A stretch of 64,000 nucleotides of DNA from Psychrobacillus sp044762855 (lineage in GTDB: Bacteria; Bacillota; Bacilli; Bacillales_A; Planococcaceae), in NCBI RefSeq assembly GCF_044762855.1, contig NZ_JBIWFB010000001.1:744001-808000 (forward strand), read 5' to 3'. The position numbers were made by a program, and so were the translations under genes. Positions 51,561-60,225 of this stretch are shown here, piece after piece. Under the pieces are notes generated by a model. The model saw only the letters and a list, made by a program, of their open reading frames with translations, did not search any database and was not told the origin of the DNA. Positions within the stretch are counted from its first letter, which is position 1. Each line of letters starts with the position of its first letter.

Positions 51561-52118
51561 ATGCTAAACTTTAACATTCGTGGGGAAAATATTGAGGTAA
51601 CTCCTGCAATGCGAGAACATGTTGAAGGGAAAATTGAGAAAGTAGACCGTTACTTCAACGAGGAAATCGAGGCAACAGCTAACGTCAATTTAAAAGTGTA
51701 CAACGATAAGCAAACGAAAGTAGAAGTAACGATTCCTATGAAAAATTTAACACTACGAGCAGAGGAACGCCACTCGGATATGTATGCTGCTGTGGACCTC
51801 ATCGTAGACAAGCTAGAAAGACAAATACGTAAATATAAAACAAAAGTAAATCGCAAATTCCGTGAACGTGAAGGGGTCGCTACTTATTTTGCAACTGTAG
51901 ACGCACCAGATGCCCCTGAAGTGCAGTCGGACGAAGAAGCATACAATATTGTTCGTACAAAACAATTCGATCTAAAACCAATGGATCAAGAAGAAGCTGT
52001 ATTACAAATGAATATGCTTGGACATAATTTCTTCATCTTTACCGATGCAGAATCCAATGGCACAAACATCGTCTACAAACGAAGAGACGGCAAATACGGC
52101 CTAATCGAAACAAACTAA
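51561..52118 (+). CDS. hpf: Ribosome hibernation promoting factor, long form
   Basis: Long HPF dimerises 70S ribosomes into inactive 100S particles in stationary phase. The 185-residue protein has the N-terminal S30AE domain (MLNFNIRGENIEVTPAMREHVEGKIEKVDRY) and the C-terminal dimerisation domain (VRTKQFDLKPMDQEEAVLQMNMLGHNFFIFTDAE). ATG 51561 with AAAGGAGGAG upstream is the right start; an in-frame ATG at 51516 overlaps the sigma-H -10. Confidence 0.95.
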   Translation: MLNFNIRGENIEVTPAMREHVEGKIEKVDRYFNEEIEATANVNLKVYNDKQTKVEVTIPMKNLTLRAEERHSDMYAAVDLIVDKLERQIRKYKTKVNRKFREREGVATYFATVDAPDAPEVQSDEEAYNIVRTKQFDLKPMDQEEAVLQMNMLGHNFFIFTDAESNGTNIVYKRRDGKYGLIETN

Positions 52119-52126
52119 CTAAATCC

Positions 52127-52158
52127 ACACCCCTCAAACTTGAGGGGTGTTTTCTTTT
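52127..52158 (+). terminator. Intrinsic terminator of hpf
   Basis: ACACCCCTCAA (52127-52137) pairs perfectly with TTGAGGGGTGT (52140-52150), followed by TTTCTTTT. Confidence 0.9.
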
Positions 52159-52406
52159 GACTAGGAAAAAATGGAAGTTCCTTGCTTGATTAGAAGAAAT
52201 AACAGGTAAACCAATTTATAGAATGAGTAGTTCATGGATAGTGCGTCGTAAGGTGACCGCCTGCCTTCGCGCTGTTGCAAAAATATTGGCTCATTATTCT
52301 TGAATAATCATTACAATTTCTAAAAGCGCAACATTTTGGGACATTTGTACAACTTTTATAAAAACGAATCGCAGTCATAGTCGTCTCAATCCAAGTGATA
52401 CTTGCT
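52159..52406 (+). other. Non-coding stretch with a partial copy near 59.7 kb
   Basis: No gene is visible. The last 80 bases share ordered blocks (GCGCAAC, CAGTCA, GTCTCA, ACTTG-TG) with 59696-59756, suggesting that the repeat array that follows is part of a longer dispersed element. Confidence 0.4.
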
Positions 52407-52520
52407 GTTAGTTGCTTTCAAGGGCAATTTAGTTGCTTTCGACCTAGTATTAGTTGCTTTCAAAGATTGATTGGTTGCTCTAAGCCATTAATTGGATTTT
52501 CTCAATTGAAAAACTGGAGA
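52407..52520 (+). repeat. 21-bp phased array, TTAGTTGCTTTC family, five units and closing block
   Basis: Unit starts are 52407, 52428, 52449, 52470 and 52491, each exactly 21 bases apart. The first three begin TTAGTTGCTTTC; the fourth is TTGGTTGCTCTAAGCCATT; the fifth is TTGGATTTTCTCAA, continuing TTGAAAAACTGGAG. The last two units are homologous to those at 59808 and 59829. Confidence 0.88.
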
Positions 52521-52642
52521 AGATTAAGTTTTTTAACTGTCCAGCACTGAGAAGTAGACAAATTATCACAAACTTTCCTTATAATAACCTCTATATTCAG
52601 CATTTATTTCAATCTCTATTACCCAATTGTAAATTCGCTTAT

Positions 52643-52671
52643 TTGCGTGAGTTTCTATCGAATGGTAAAAT
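52643..52671 (+). promoter_or_regulatory. Sigma-A promoter of secA
   Basis: TTGCGT at 52643-52648, a 17-base spacer and TAAAAT at 52666-52671, 33 bases before the start codon. Confidence 0.6.
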
Positions 52672-52703
52672 GGGGAGTAAGACTAAATGGGAAGTGAAAA
52701 TAG

Positions 52704-55214
52704 ATGCTTGGTGTATTAAATAAAGTATTCGATTTAAATAAACGTGAAATTAAACGATTAGAAAAAATTGCAGATCAAGTTGAAGCATTGGCTGGCGAAA
52801 TGGAAGCAAAATCCGATGAGCAGCTAACTGCAAAAACAGAAGAGTTCCGTGCTCGTTATGCAAAAGGAGAAACACTGGACAAGCTGTTACCGGAAGCATT
52901 TGCAGTAGTACGTGAAGCAGCGAAGCGAGTATTGGGCTTGTACCCTTTCCGTGTCCAAATTATGGGGGCAGCAGCTCTTCATGAAGGAAATATCGCAGAG
53001 ATGAAAACGGGGGAAGGGAAAACCCTTACTTCTACCATGTCTGTGTATTTAAATGCAATTCCAGCACTTGGAGCACATGTTGTAACGGTCAATGAATATT
53101 TATCTAGCCGTGATGCTGCAGAAATGGGGCAATTGTATAATTTCTTAGGGTTATCAGTAGGATTAAATTTAAATTCATTATCTAAAGAAGAAAAACGGGA
53201 AGCATATGCAGCGGATATTACGTATTCGACGAATAATGAGCTTGGTTTTGACTATTTACGCGATAATATGGTGTTGTACAAAGAAGACAAAGTACAACGT
53301 CCACTTCATTATGCCGTAATCGATGAAGTCGATTCTATTTTAATCGATGAAGCAAGAACGCCATTAATTATTTCAGGGCAAGCAAACAAAGCGGCATTAT
53401 TGTACAAACAAGCAAATGCTTTTGTCCGTACACTGATTATAGAAACGGACTATACGTACGAAGAGTCTACTAAAGGCGTTACGTTAACGGATGTTGGGGT
53501 TGAAAAAGTAGAAAAAGCCTTTAATATTGAAAACTTATTCGATTTGACACATGTTCGTTTAAATCATGCAATTAATCAATCATTGAAAGCCCATGCTTCG
53601 ATGCATTTAGACGTGGACTACGTAGTGCAAGACGGCGAAGTAGTCATCGTTGACTCGTTCACAGGACGTTTGATGAAAGGTCGTCGCTATAGCGATGGAT
53701 TGCACCAAGCGATTGAGGCAAAAGAAGGATTAGAAATTCAAAACGAATCGATGACAATGGCAACAATTACGTTCCAAAACTTTTTCCGTATGTACGATAA
53801 ATTATCTGGTATGACTGGTACGGCAAAAACAGAGGAAGAAGAGTTCCGTAATATTTATAATATGAATGTTATTGCCATTCCAACAAACCGCACGATTGCA
53901 AGGGATGACCGTGCAGATTTAATCTATGCGTCCATGAACGGAAAATTTGAAGCTGTAGCTGCAGATATTGCAGAAAGAAATAAAGCTGGTCAACCTGTTC
54001 TGATCGGTACAGTTGCAATTGAAACGTCTGAAATTATTTCTAAATTGTTAACAAAACATGGCATTAAGCATAGTGTATTAAATGCGAAAAACCATGAATC
54101 TGAAGCAGAAATCATTGCAACAGCAGGACATTTAGGTTCTGTTACAATTGCGACAAACATGGCTGGACGTGGTACTGATATTAAATTAGGCGACGGTGTT
54201 TTAGAAGCTGGCGGTTTAGCGGTAATTGGTACAGAGCGCCACGAATCACGCCGAATTGATAATCAGTTACGTGGACGTGCTGGTCGTCAAGGGGATCCAG
54301 GGGTAACTCAATTTTATCTTTCGATGGAAGATGAGCTGATGCGTCGTTTCGGTTCAGATAATATGCGTAATATGATGTCCAAATTAGGCATGGATGATTC
54401 ACAACCGATTCAATCGAAAATGGTTTCTCGTGCTGTAGAATCGGCGCAAAAACGTGTAGAAGGAAATAACTTCGACTCACGTAAACGCTTATTGCAGTAT
54501 GATGATGTTTTACGTCAACAACGTGAAATTATTTATAAAGAGCGTAATGAAGTATTGGAAACTGATAATATGCGTGCACTTGTGGAATCGATGATTTTCG
54601 GTGCAATCGAGCGTTTAATAGGCTCTAATACTGCTTCAGAGAATAAGGCTGAGTGGAGTTTAAAAGGAATAGTAGACTACGTACAAGCGAATTTATTGCC
54701 TGAAGGCGTTATTACATTAACAGACTTAGAAAACTTGTCTCCTGAAGAAATGATTGAGAAATTGAAAGAAGAAGTAATCCGCTTCTATGACGCGAAAGAG
54801 GAAGAAATGACTCCAGAGCGCATGCGTGAATTTGAGAAAGTCGTATTACTTCGTTCGATTGACTCTAAATGGATCGACCATATCGATGCAATGGATCAGC
54901 TGCGTCAAGGGATTCATTTACGTGCATACGGGCAGACAGATCCGCTTCGTGAGTACCAAAGCGAAGGGTTTGCAATGTTCGAAGCAATGGTCGATGCCAT
55001 CCAAGAAGACGTTGCGAAATATGCAATGAAAGCAGAAATTAGAAACAACTTAGAACGTGAAGAAGTAGCAAAAGGGCAAGCGGTCAATCCAAAAGAAGAA
55101 GGTGGACCAGTTAAGAAGAAACCAGTTCGCAAGGAAGCAGCAGTTGGAAGAAATGACTTATGCCCATGCGGAAGTGGAAAGAAATTTAAAAACTGTCACG
55201 GAACTGGGCAGTAA
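52704..55214 (+). CDS. secA: Preprotein translocase ATPase SecA
   Basis: SecA drives secretory proteins through SecYEG. The 836-residue protein has Walker A MKTGEGKTLTSTM near residue 100, Walker B VIDEVDSILIDEARTPLIISG, the second nucleotide fold with TNMAGRGTDIKLG and QLRGRAGRQGDPG, and the C-terminal zinc-binding CPCGSGKKFKNCH. Length and domain order are standard. GGGAAGTGA precedes ATG 52704. prfB follows after 25 bases, as in B. subtilis. Confidence 0.98.
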   Translation: MLGVLNKVFDLNKREIKRLEKIADQVEALAGEMEAKSDEQLTAKTEEFRARYAKGETLDKLLPEAFAVVREAAKRVLGLYPFRVQIMGAAALHEGNIAEMKTGEGKTLTSTMSVYLNAIPALGAHVVTVNEYLSSRDAAEMGQLYNFLGLSVGLNLNSLSKEEKREAYAADITYSTNNELGFDYLRDNMVLYKEDKVQRPLHYAVIDEVDSILIDEARTPLIISGQANKAALLYKQANAFVRTLIIETDYTYEESTKGVTLTDVGVEKVEKAFNIENLFDLTHVRLNHAINQSLKAHASMHLDVDYVVQDGEVVIVDSFTGRLMKGRRYSDGLHQAIEAKEGLEIQNESMTMATITFQNFFRMYDKLSGMTGTAKTEEEEFRNIYNMNVIAIPTNRTIARDDRADLIYASMNGKFEAVAADIAERNKAGQPVLIGTVAIETSEIISKLLTKHGIKHSVLNAKNHESEAEIIATAGHLGSVTIATNMAGRGTDIKLGDGVLEAGGLAVIGTERHESRRIDNQLRGRAGRQGDPGVTQFYLSMEDELMRRFGSDNMRNMMSKLGMDDSQPIQSKMVSRAVESAQKRVEGNNFDSRKRLLQYDDVLRQQREIIYKERNEVLETDNMRALVESMIFGAIERLIGSNTASENKAEWSLKGIVDYVQANLLPEGVITLTDLENLSPEEMIEKLKEEVIRFYDAKEEEMTPERMREFEKVVLLRSIDSKWIDHIDAMDQLRQGIHLRAYGQTDPLREYQSEGFAMFEAMVDAIQEDVAKYAMKAEIRNNLEREEVAKGQAVNPKEEGGPVKKKPVRKEAAVGRNDLCPCGSGKKFKNCHGTGQ

Positions 55215-55239
55215 TCGAGAAAGTCGGAGGAATAACAAT

Positions 55240-56344
55240 ATGGTAGAAATAGCAGTAGTACGTAATGAATTGGATCGAACAGCAGGGAAATTAGAAGACT
55301 TTAGGGGGTCTCTTTGACTTAGAAAACAAAGAGGTCCGCATACAAGAATTAGAAGAGCTGATGACATTTCCTGACTTTTGGGATGATGCACAAGCTGCAC
55401 AAAAAATAATTAATGAACTAAATGCATTGAAAGCTATCGTAGAGCAATACAATGATTTAGTATCTACGCAAGAAAACTTAGAGATGACACTTGAACTTAT
55501 TAAAGAAGAGCCAGATGAGGAATTACAAGAAGAACTTGGATCGGAATTGAAAGAGTTCACAAATTCATTAGGTGATTTCGAATTACAATTGCTATTAAGT
55601 GAAGAATATGACAAGCATAATGCAATTTTAGAATTGCATCCAGGTGCTGGTGGTACCGAGTCACAAGACTGGGGTTCCATTTTACTTCGTATGTATCAGC
55701 GTTGGGCCGATAAACATGGCTTTAAAGTAGAAACGCTCGATTACTTACCTGGTGACGAGGCGGGTATTAAATCGGTCACATTGCTTATAAAAGGGCATAA
55801 TGCTTATGGCTATTTAAAAGCGGAAAAAGGTGTACATCGTCTTGTCCGTATTTCACCTTTTGATTCATCTGGTCGCCGCCATACATCTTTCGTTTCGTGT
55901 GATGTTATGCCGGAATTCAATGATGAGATTGAAATTGAAATTCGTAACGAAGATTTGAAGATTGACACATACCGTGCTACTGGTGCCGGTGGTCAGCATA
56001 TTAATACGACCGATTCAGCTGTACGTATTACTCATTTACCGACGAATACGATTGTTACTTGCCAAACCGAACGTTCACAGATTAAAAATCGTGAGCACGC
56101 GATGAAATTATTGAAATCGAAATTGTATCAATTAAAAATTGAAGAACAAGAAGCACAACTTGCAGCAATCCGTGGGGAACAAAAAGAAATAGGATGGGGA
56201 AGTCAAATCCGTTCTTATGTGTTCCATCCATACTCCATGGTAAAAGATCACCGTACGAACGAAGAGAGCGGAAATGTGCATGCAGTTGTTGATGGTGAAT
56301 TAGATCAATTCATCCACGCATTTTTACGTTCACGCATAAACTAA
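55240..56344 (+). CDS. prfB: Peptide chain release factor 2 (programmed +1 frameshift)
   Basis: RF2 reads UGA and UAA stops. The coding sequence is joined 55240-55314 and 55316-56344, giving 367 residues: 25 codons, then CTT TGA C where the ribosome shifts +1. The second part has the SPF-type stop-recognition loop (RISPFDSSGRRHTSF) and the GGQ catalytic motif (GAGGQHINTTDSAVRI). CGGAGGAAT precedes ATG 55240. This is the universal autoregulation of RF2, not a mutation. Confidence 0.96.
55303..55318 (+). promoter_or_regulatory. prfB recoding site
   Basis: AGGGGGTCTCTTTGAC: the internal Shine-Dalgarno AGGGGG at 55303-55308 stands three bases before the slippery CTT (55312-55314) and the in-frame TGA (55315-55317). 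Confidence 0.95.
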
Positions 56345-56349
56345 TAGAC

Positions 56350-56398
56350 GAAAAATACTTCGATGTTATAATAAAATAATATCGAGGTATTTTTTTAT
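56350..56398 (+). terminator. Intrinsic terminator of secA-prfB
   Basis: AATACTTCGAT (56354-56364) pairs with ATCGAGGTATT (56381-56391), followed by T. Confidence 0.7.
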
Positions 56399-56444
56399 GT
56401 GTATAATTAATTGAATATTAAAAAAAGAAGGTGGCATGGGTGAG

Positions 56445-57908
56445 ATGAACATCGACGAGTTAAAGAAAGAGGATGTGCTGAAGAAGAATTTTATTATGTT
56501 TTTAGCTTATGGTCTTGCTGCTAGTTTAGGATTTCTTGCACAGATAGCACTAAAAGCGGAAATAGGTATTTTAGTATCTATCGGTGTGCCATTGTTAATT
56601 GTTCTGTTTGTTTACGTATTATCCAAAAAAGTACATATCATTACCGTAGCTTTTCCGTACATTCTTCTTTTAGCAGGAGGAGCAACTGCTATAGGGACAA
56701 GTGTCTTGAATGAAGTAAGTATTGGGACGATTGTACTTGCTTTATTTATTTTAATCGTAGGTGGCTTACATAATACGCAAATTATGTTTATTTTCGGGTA
56801 TGCTTTATCTTTATTGGCAGTTATTGTAAATGTTTTATTAGATGACAAAGGTATATTAGCAGATCAAGCTGCAAATGTAATTCTTGTCCAATTTATCATG
56901 GCTTTAGGTATTTTCCTCCAAGTGCGACAGAGTAAAATATTGTTCATAAGTGTGGAAAATCATGTCCATACTGCGGTAGTAAAAGCAAAAGAAGACGCTG
57001 AATTAACGCAAAGACTGGAGACGGCTGTTTCTAATATTACGTCCAATTTAGAGCAAATCCGGACGAATACTTATTCCGCTAACAACGCACAGCAGGAAAT
57101 GCTCATTGCTGTTGGAGAAGTAAGTATTAGTTCGCAACGGCAAGCAGATCATGTAGCGGACATTGTAAAAAACACAGAAGCAACATCTACTTCTGTAAAA
57201 CAAATTGTGGAAAAGTTATCATCTGTTGTTCAACAAGCGGACCAGGCAGCGAAAAATGCATCAGACGGATCGTTAGAAATGGGGAAAATGAAAAAAGAAA
57301 TCGACCAATTTACTCTATTTTTTGCAGAGCTAAATAAAAACTTTCATGAGCTGACCGAAAAAATTAAAGAAACGAACACATTTGCAAATGCCATTCGTCA
57401 AATAACGGAGCAAACGAATTTACTTGCATTAAATGCATCCATCGAAGCAGCAAGAGCTGGAGAACAAGGAAAGGGATTTGCGGTAGTTGCAGAAGAAATA
57501 CGGAAACTAGCTGGAACAACCAATCAAACACTCGAAAAAATTGATAATAACCTAAATGAAGTCAATAAATCCAATCATTCTGCGCTAGAAAAGTTGGACA
57601 ATGGTGTACATCAAATGTATAGCCAAGTACAAGCAGCGGATAAATCGAATAAATCCTTCAATGAGTTATTTGAAATGATGCAAAATCTACAACAAGAATT
57701 AGCGAATTTGTCAGAAGATATAGATCTAATCTCTGAAAATAGTGAAGCAATTAGTCTGAGTACAAATGATTTTGCGGCAATTATTGAAGAAAGTACGGCA
57801 ACTGTAGAAGAATTGAATGCAACCTTACTTGATATTACGGAAGATCAACTATCGATTGCCAACTACATCGATCAAACCTATACGGAAGCACAAAAGATCC
57901 ATAAATAG
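56445..57908 (+). CDS. Membrane-embedded methyl-accepting chemotaxis protein without extracellular domain
   Basis: A 487-residue receptor with six closely spaced hydrophobic segments (about residues 15-175) instead of two, no large extracellular ligand domain and no HAMP. The signalling tip ITEQTNLLALNASIEAARAGEQGKGFAVVAEEIRKLAGTT is intact. It may sense a membrane-state signal such as proton motive force, lipid or a small permeating molecule; this is inference. ATG 56445 is chosen over 56436 by spacing from AAGGTGG. Confidence 0.85.
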   Translation: MNIDELKKEDVLKKNFIMFLAYGLAASLGFLAQIALKAEIGILVSIGVPLLIVLFVYVLSKKVHIITVAFPYILLLAGGATAIGTSVLNEVSIGTIVLALFILIVGGLHNTQIMFIFGYALSLLAVIVNVLLDDKGILADQAANVILVQFIMALGIFLQVRQSKILFISVENHVHTAVVKAKEDAELTQRLETAVSNITSNLEQIRTNTYSANNAQQEMLIAVGEVSISSQRQADHVADIVKNTEATSTSVKQIVEKLSSVVQQADQAAKNASDGSLEMGKMKKEIDQFTLFFAELNKNFHELTEKIKETNTFANAIRQITEQTNLLALNASIEAARAGEQGKGFAVVAEEIRKLAGTTNQTLEKIDNNLNEVNKSNHSALEKLDNGVHQMYSQVQAADKSNKSFNELFEMMQNLQQELANLSEDIDLISENSEAISLSTNDFAAIIEESTATVEELNATLLDITEDQLSIANYIDQTYTEAQKIHK

Positions 57909-57914
57909 TGAAGG

Positions 57915-57944
57915 AAGATGCCAAGAGGTCATGGCATCTTTTCT
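57915..57944 (+). terminator. Intrinsic terminator after the membrane chemoreceptor
   Basis: AAGATGCCA (57915-57923) pairs with TGGCATCTT (57932-57940), then TTCT. The sequence to 58101 has no visible feature. Confidence 0.8.
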
Positions 57945-58101
57945 CATTCTATTATTAAAAATAAGACAACACGATAAATCTACGAAATAATCCTAAGCGA
58001 GAGAATACAATAGCTGAACACTGAAAATGAATATATGAACACGACAAAAAGAATCGTGAATGCAACATTTTCAACTTAGAACTTTTTTAATGTATTTCAT
58101 T

Positions 58102-58158
58102 GTTATGTTACAGGAATATTACTGGTGCCAGGCACCAGTAATGTTCCTGTAACATAAC
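58102..58158. repeat. 57-bp near-perfect palindrome
   Basis: Two 28-base arms (58102-58129 and 58131-58158) are complementary around a single central base at 58130, with one mismatch. The centre is GGTGCCAGGCACC. Comparable palindromes with that centre occur dispersed in Bacillales genomes; there is one copy here. Confidence 0.8.
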
Positions 58159-58197
58159 TCCCGTACTTCAGTTAGTTAAAACGGTGCTTTGCTGAAG

Positions 58198-58226
58198 TTC
58201 ACAAATGTTATTTCTGTTGTTATACT
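58198..58226 (+). promoter_or_regulatory. Sigma-A promoter of the yitT-like gene
   Basis: TTCACA at 58198-58203, a 17-base spacer and TATACT at 58221-58226, 34 bases before the start codon. Confidence 0.65.
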
Positions 58227-58259
58227 AGTGCAATCAATGACTATGAAAGAGGATATTCA

Positions 58260-59129
58260 ATGGAAACTAATCACAGACTACATAAAGAACTACCTCCATT
58301 AGTGGAGCATACAAAAGATTATTTGTACGTAATTATTGGGGCTGCAATTATTGCGATTGGTTTTAATGTTTTTTTATTGCCAAACCAAATTGCTTCTGGT
58401 GGAGTAAGCGGGATCAGTATTATCTTAGAACATATTTTTGGATGGAAACCGGGAATTGTGCAATATTCATTTAATATACCCCTATTTATCTCCGGTATAA
58501 TTTTTTTAGGCGCAAAATTTGGTGCTAAGTCCTTGCTTGGCACGTTAGTATTACCAGCGGTTGTTTTACTAACGGCTGGAGTGGAACCTTGGACAACTAA
58601 TCCATTGTTAGGTTCCATATTTGGCGGAATGATGGTTGGCCTTGGGTTAGGAATTGCATTTCGCGGTGGTGGATCAACAGGTGGAACGGATTTAGCGGCA
58701 CAAATTATTACAAAGTATACAGGACTCTCTCTTGGGAAAAGCGTATTGCTGTTGGATGGTTTAATTGTTATTAGTGCTGCGGTCGTTTTTGATATCGAAA
58801 AGGCACTTTATGCATTAATTGGCTTATTTGTGACAACGAAAACGATCGACATCGTTCAACTAGGTTTTAGCCAATCAAAAATGATTTATATAATCACGAA
58901 TAAACAAGACGAAATAAGAGATGCTATCTATAAAGAGATAGATCGCGGGGTGACAAAACTTCCTGCTTTTGGAGGATATACGAACAAAGAAAGACCTATT
59001 TTAATGGTTGTGGCATATCAGACAGAATTCACAAAACTGAAACATATCATTAAGATGATTGATCCAGCAGCTTTTGTGATTGTTTCGGATGCTTACGAGG
59101 TCCTTGGCGAAGGTTTTAAAAGGAATTAA
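58260..59129 (+). CDS. YitT family membrane protein with DUF2179 domain
   Basis: A 289-residue protein with five or six membrane segments in the first 190 residues (AAIIAIGFNVFLLPNQIASGGVSGISIIL is the family start) and a cytoplasmic DUF2179 domain at the end (MIYIITNKQDEIRDAIYKEIDRGVTKLPAFGGYT). B. subtilis has a paralogue, yvjA, at this place before cccB. Transport of a small molecule is suspected for the family but not shown. Confidence 0.88.
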   Translation: METNHRLHKELPPLVEHTKDYLYVIIGAAIIAIGFNVFLLPNQIASGGVSGISIILEHIFGWKPGIVQYSFNIPLFISGIIFLGAKFGAKSLLGTLVLPAVVLLTAGVEPWTTNPLLGSIFGGMMVGLGLGIAFRGGGSTGGTDLAAQIITKYTGLSLGKSVLLLDGLIVISAAVVFDIEKALYALIGLFVTTKTIDIVQLGFSQSKMIYIITNKQDEIRDAIYKEIDRGVTKLPAFGGYTNKERPILMVVAYQTEFTKLKHIIKMIDPAAFVIVSDAYEVLGEGFKRN

Positions 59130-59181
59130 ATTTGGTATAATAAAGAATGTAAGTAAAATTTAGTTGAGGGAGGTTATAGTT

Positions 59182-59529
59182 ATGAACAAAAAACTATTAG
59201 CCGTAATATTTGGTGCTGGATTAATGTTAGCTGCTTGTGGCGGTGGCAATGATAAAGCAAATGATACTGACACAACAACTGACACAGGTACAACTACTGA
59301 AACTGCCTCAGTAGATGTAGAGAAAATCGTTAATTCGAAATGTATTGCCTGTCATGGTCAGAACTTAGAAGGACAAGGAAACTTCCCGGCTCTTAATGAC
59401 GTTGGATCACGCTTATCTGAGGACGAAATTTTAAATGTACTTGAAAATGGTAAAGGTGCTATGCCAGCCGGACTTGTAACTGGCGAAGAAGCCCAAGCAG
59501 TAGCTGAATGGTTAGCTGCAAAAAAATAA
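59182..59529 (+). CDS. cccB: Membrane-anchored cytochrome c551
   Basis: A 115-residue lipoprotein: lipobox LMLAAC with lipidated C19, a flexible Thr/Asp-rich linker, and a class I cytochrome c domain with the heme site CIACH at 54-58 and a methionine ligand in GAMPAGL. It carries electrons outside the membrane. ATG 59182 has GGGAGG seven bases upstream; a longer GTG-initiated form from 59164 would cover that site. Synteny with B. subtilis cccB supports the symbol. Confidence 0.92.
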   Translation: MNKKLLAVIFGAGLMLAACGGGNDKANDTDTTTDTGTTTETASVDVEKIVNSKCIACHGQNLEGQGNFPALNDVGSRLSEDEILNVLENGKGAMPAGLVTGEEAQAVAEWLAAKK

Positions 59530-59536
59530 TATCTCC

Positions 59537-59575
59537 AAAAAAATCAGTTGCTCTAATTGGGCGGCTGATTTTTTT
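59537..59575 (+). terminator. Intrinsic terminator of cccB
   Basis: AAAATCAG near 59539-59546 pairs with CTGATTTT near 59565-59572, followed by T. From here to 59765 no gene is visible. Confidence 0.7.
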
Positions 59576-59765
59576 GCATGTAGGAAATGTTTACATTTGG
59601 TGCTAATTTTTTATAAAACACCATATAGGAATAGGCCATCATGAGATAAAGTTTTCACATCTATTTTCACAAGAGCAGAATATCATTTTGCATATGCGCA
59701 ACTGTTACAAAATCTAAGTCACAGTCAACGATGTCTCATTCTAAATAAACTTGTTGTAATAAAAA

Positions 59766-59860
59766 TTAGTTCCTTTCATCAGCAATTTAGTTGTTTTCAG
59801 TGATCGCTTAGTTGCCTTAAGCCATTTGCTGGTTGCGCACAACTGAAAAACGGGAAAATT
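59766..59860 (+). repeat. 21-bp phased array, TTAGTTGCTTTC family, four units and closing block
   Basis: Units start at 59766 (TTAGTTCCTTTC), 59787 (TTAGTTGTTTTC), 59808 (TTAGTTGCCTTAAGCCATT) and 59829 (CTGGTTGCGCACAA), each 21 bases apart. The last continues CTGAAAAACGGGAA, like the end of the 52.4-kb array. Confidence 0.85.
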
Positions 59861-60168
59861 ATTGCTTCAAGCAACGAAAATCCCAATAGACACTTCCTTC
59901 CATTCATTAAGACTCACTAACTCCCCATTTATAAGTTATTTCCCACAAAAAATAATCTTGTAGATTTTTCGCAGTTTTATACTGAAAAAAGAAAATTTTA
60001 AAAGAAAAGAAGGAATATAAAAGAAGGATGTAGAAAAGAACAACGATAGGACAATTGTAAGGAGGTAATTTTACCTATTAAAGACAAAAAATAAATCGAA
60101 TTAACGAATTTATCCCTAATATTTCCTATGAATTGAAATGTAATTGTAACAAACAAAGGAGCGTCTAA
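59861..60168 (+). other. AT-rich non-coding stretch before ftsE
   Basis: Only a small TTGCTTCAAGCAA hairpin near 59871 is visible. No convincing reading frame has a ribosome site here. Confidence 0.4.
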
Positions 60169-60177
60169 TGTTATAAT
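60169..60177 (+). promoter_or_regulatory. Extended -10 promoter of ftsEX
   Basis: TGTTATAAT at 60169-60177 is a perfect extended -10 (TGn-TATAAT). No good -35 is present at 16-18 bases, which is acceptable for this promoter type. Confidence 0.5.
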
Positions 60178-60225
60178 AGGCATGTCGCATTTTTAATTAA
60201 ACGAAACTAATTAGGTGGTTTATAA

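Noticed and set aside
55240..55317. Separate 25-codon gene before prfB, or a prfB pseudogene
   Set aside because: The sequence AGGGGG then CTTTGAC is the standard RF2 programmed frameshift, so both parts are one gene.
59998..60183. 61-codon reverse-strand frame before ftsE
   Set aside because: AT-rich region, no ribosome site, and composition matches non-coding neighbours.
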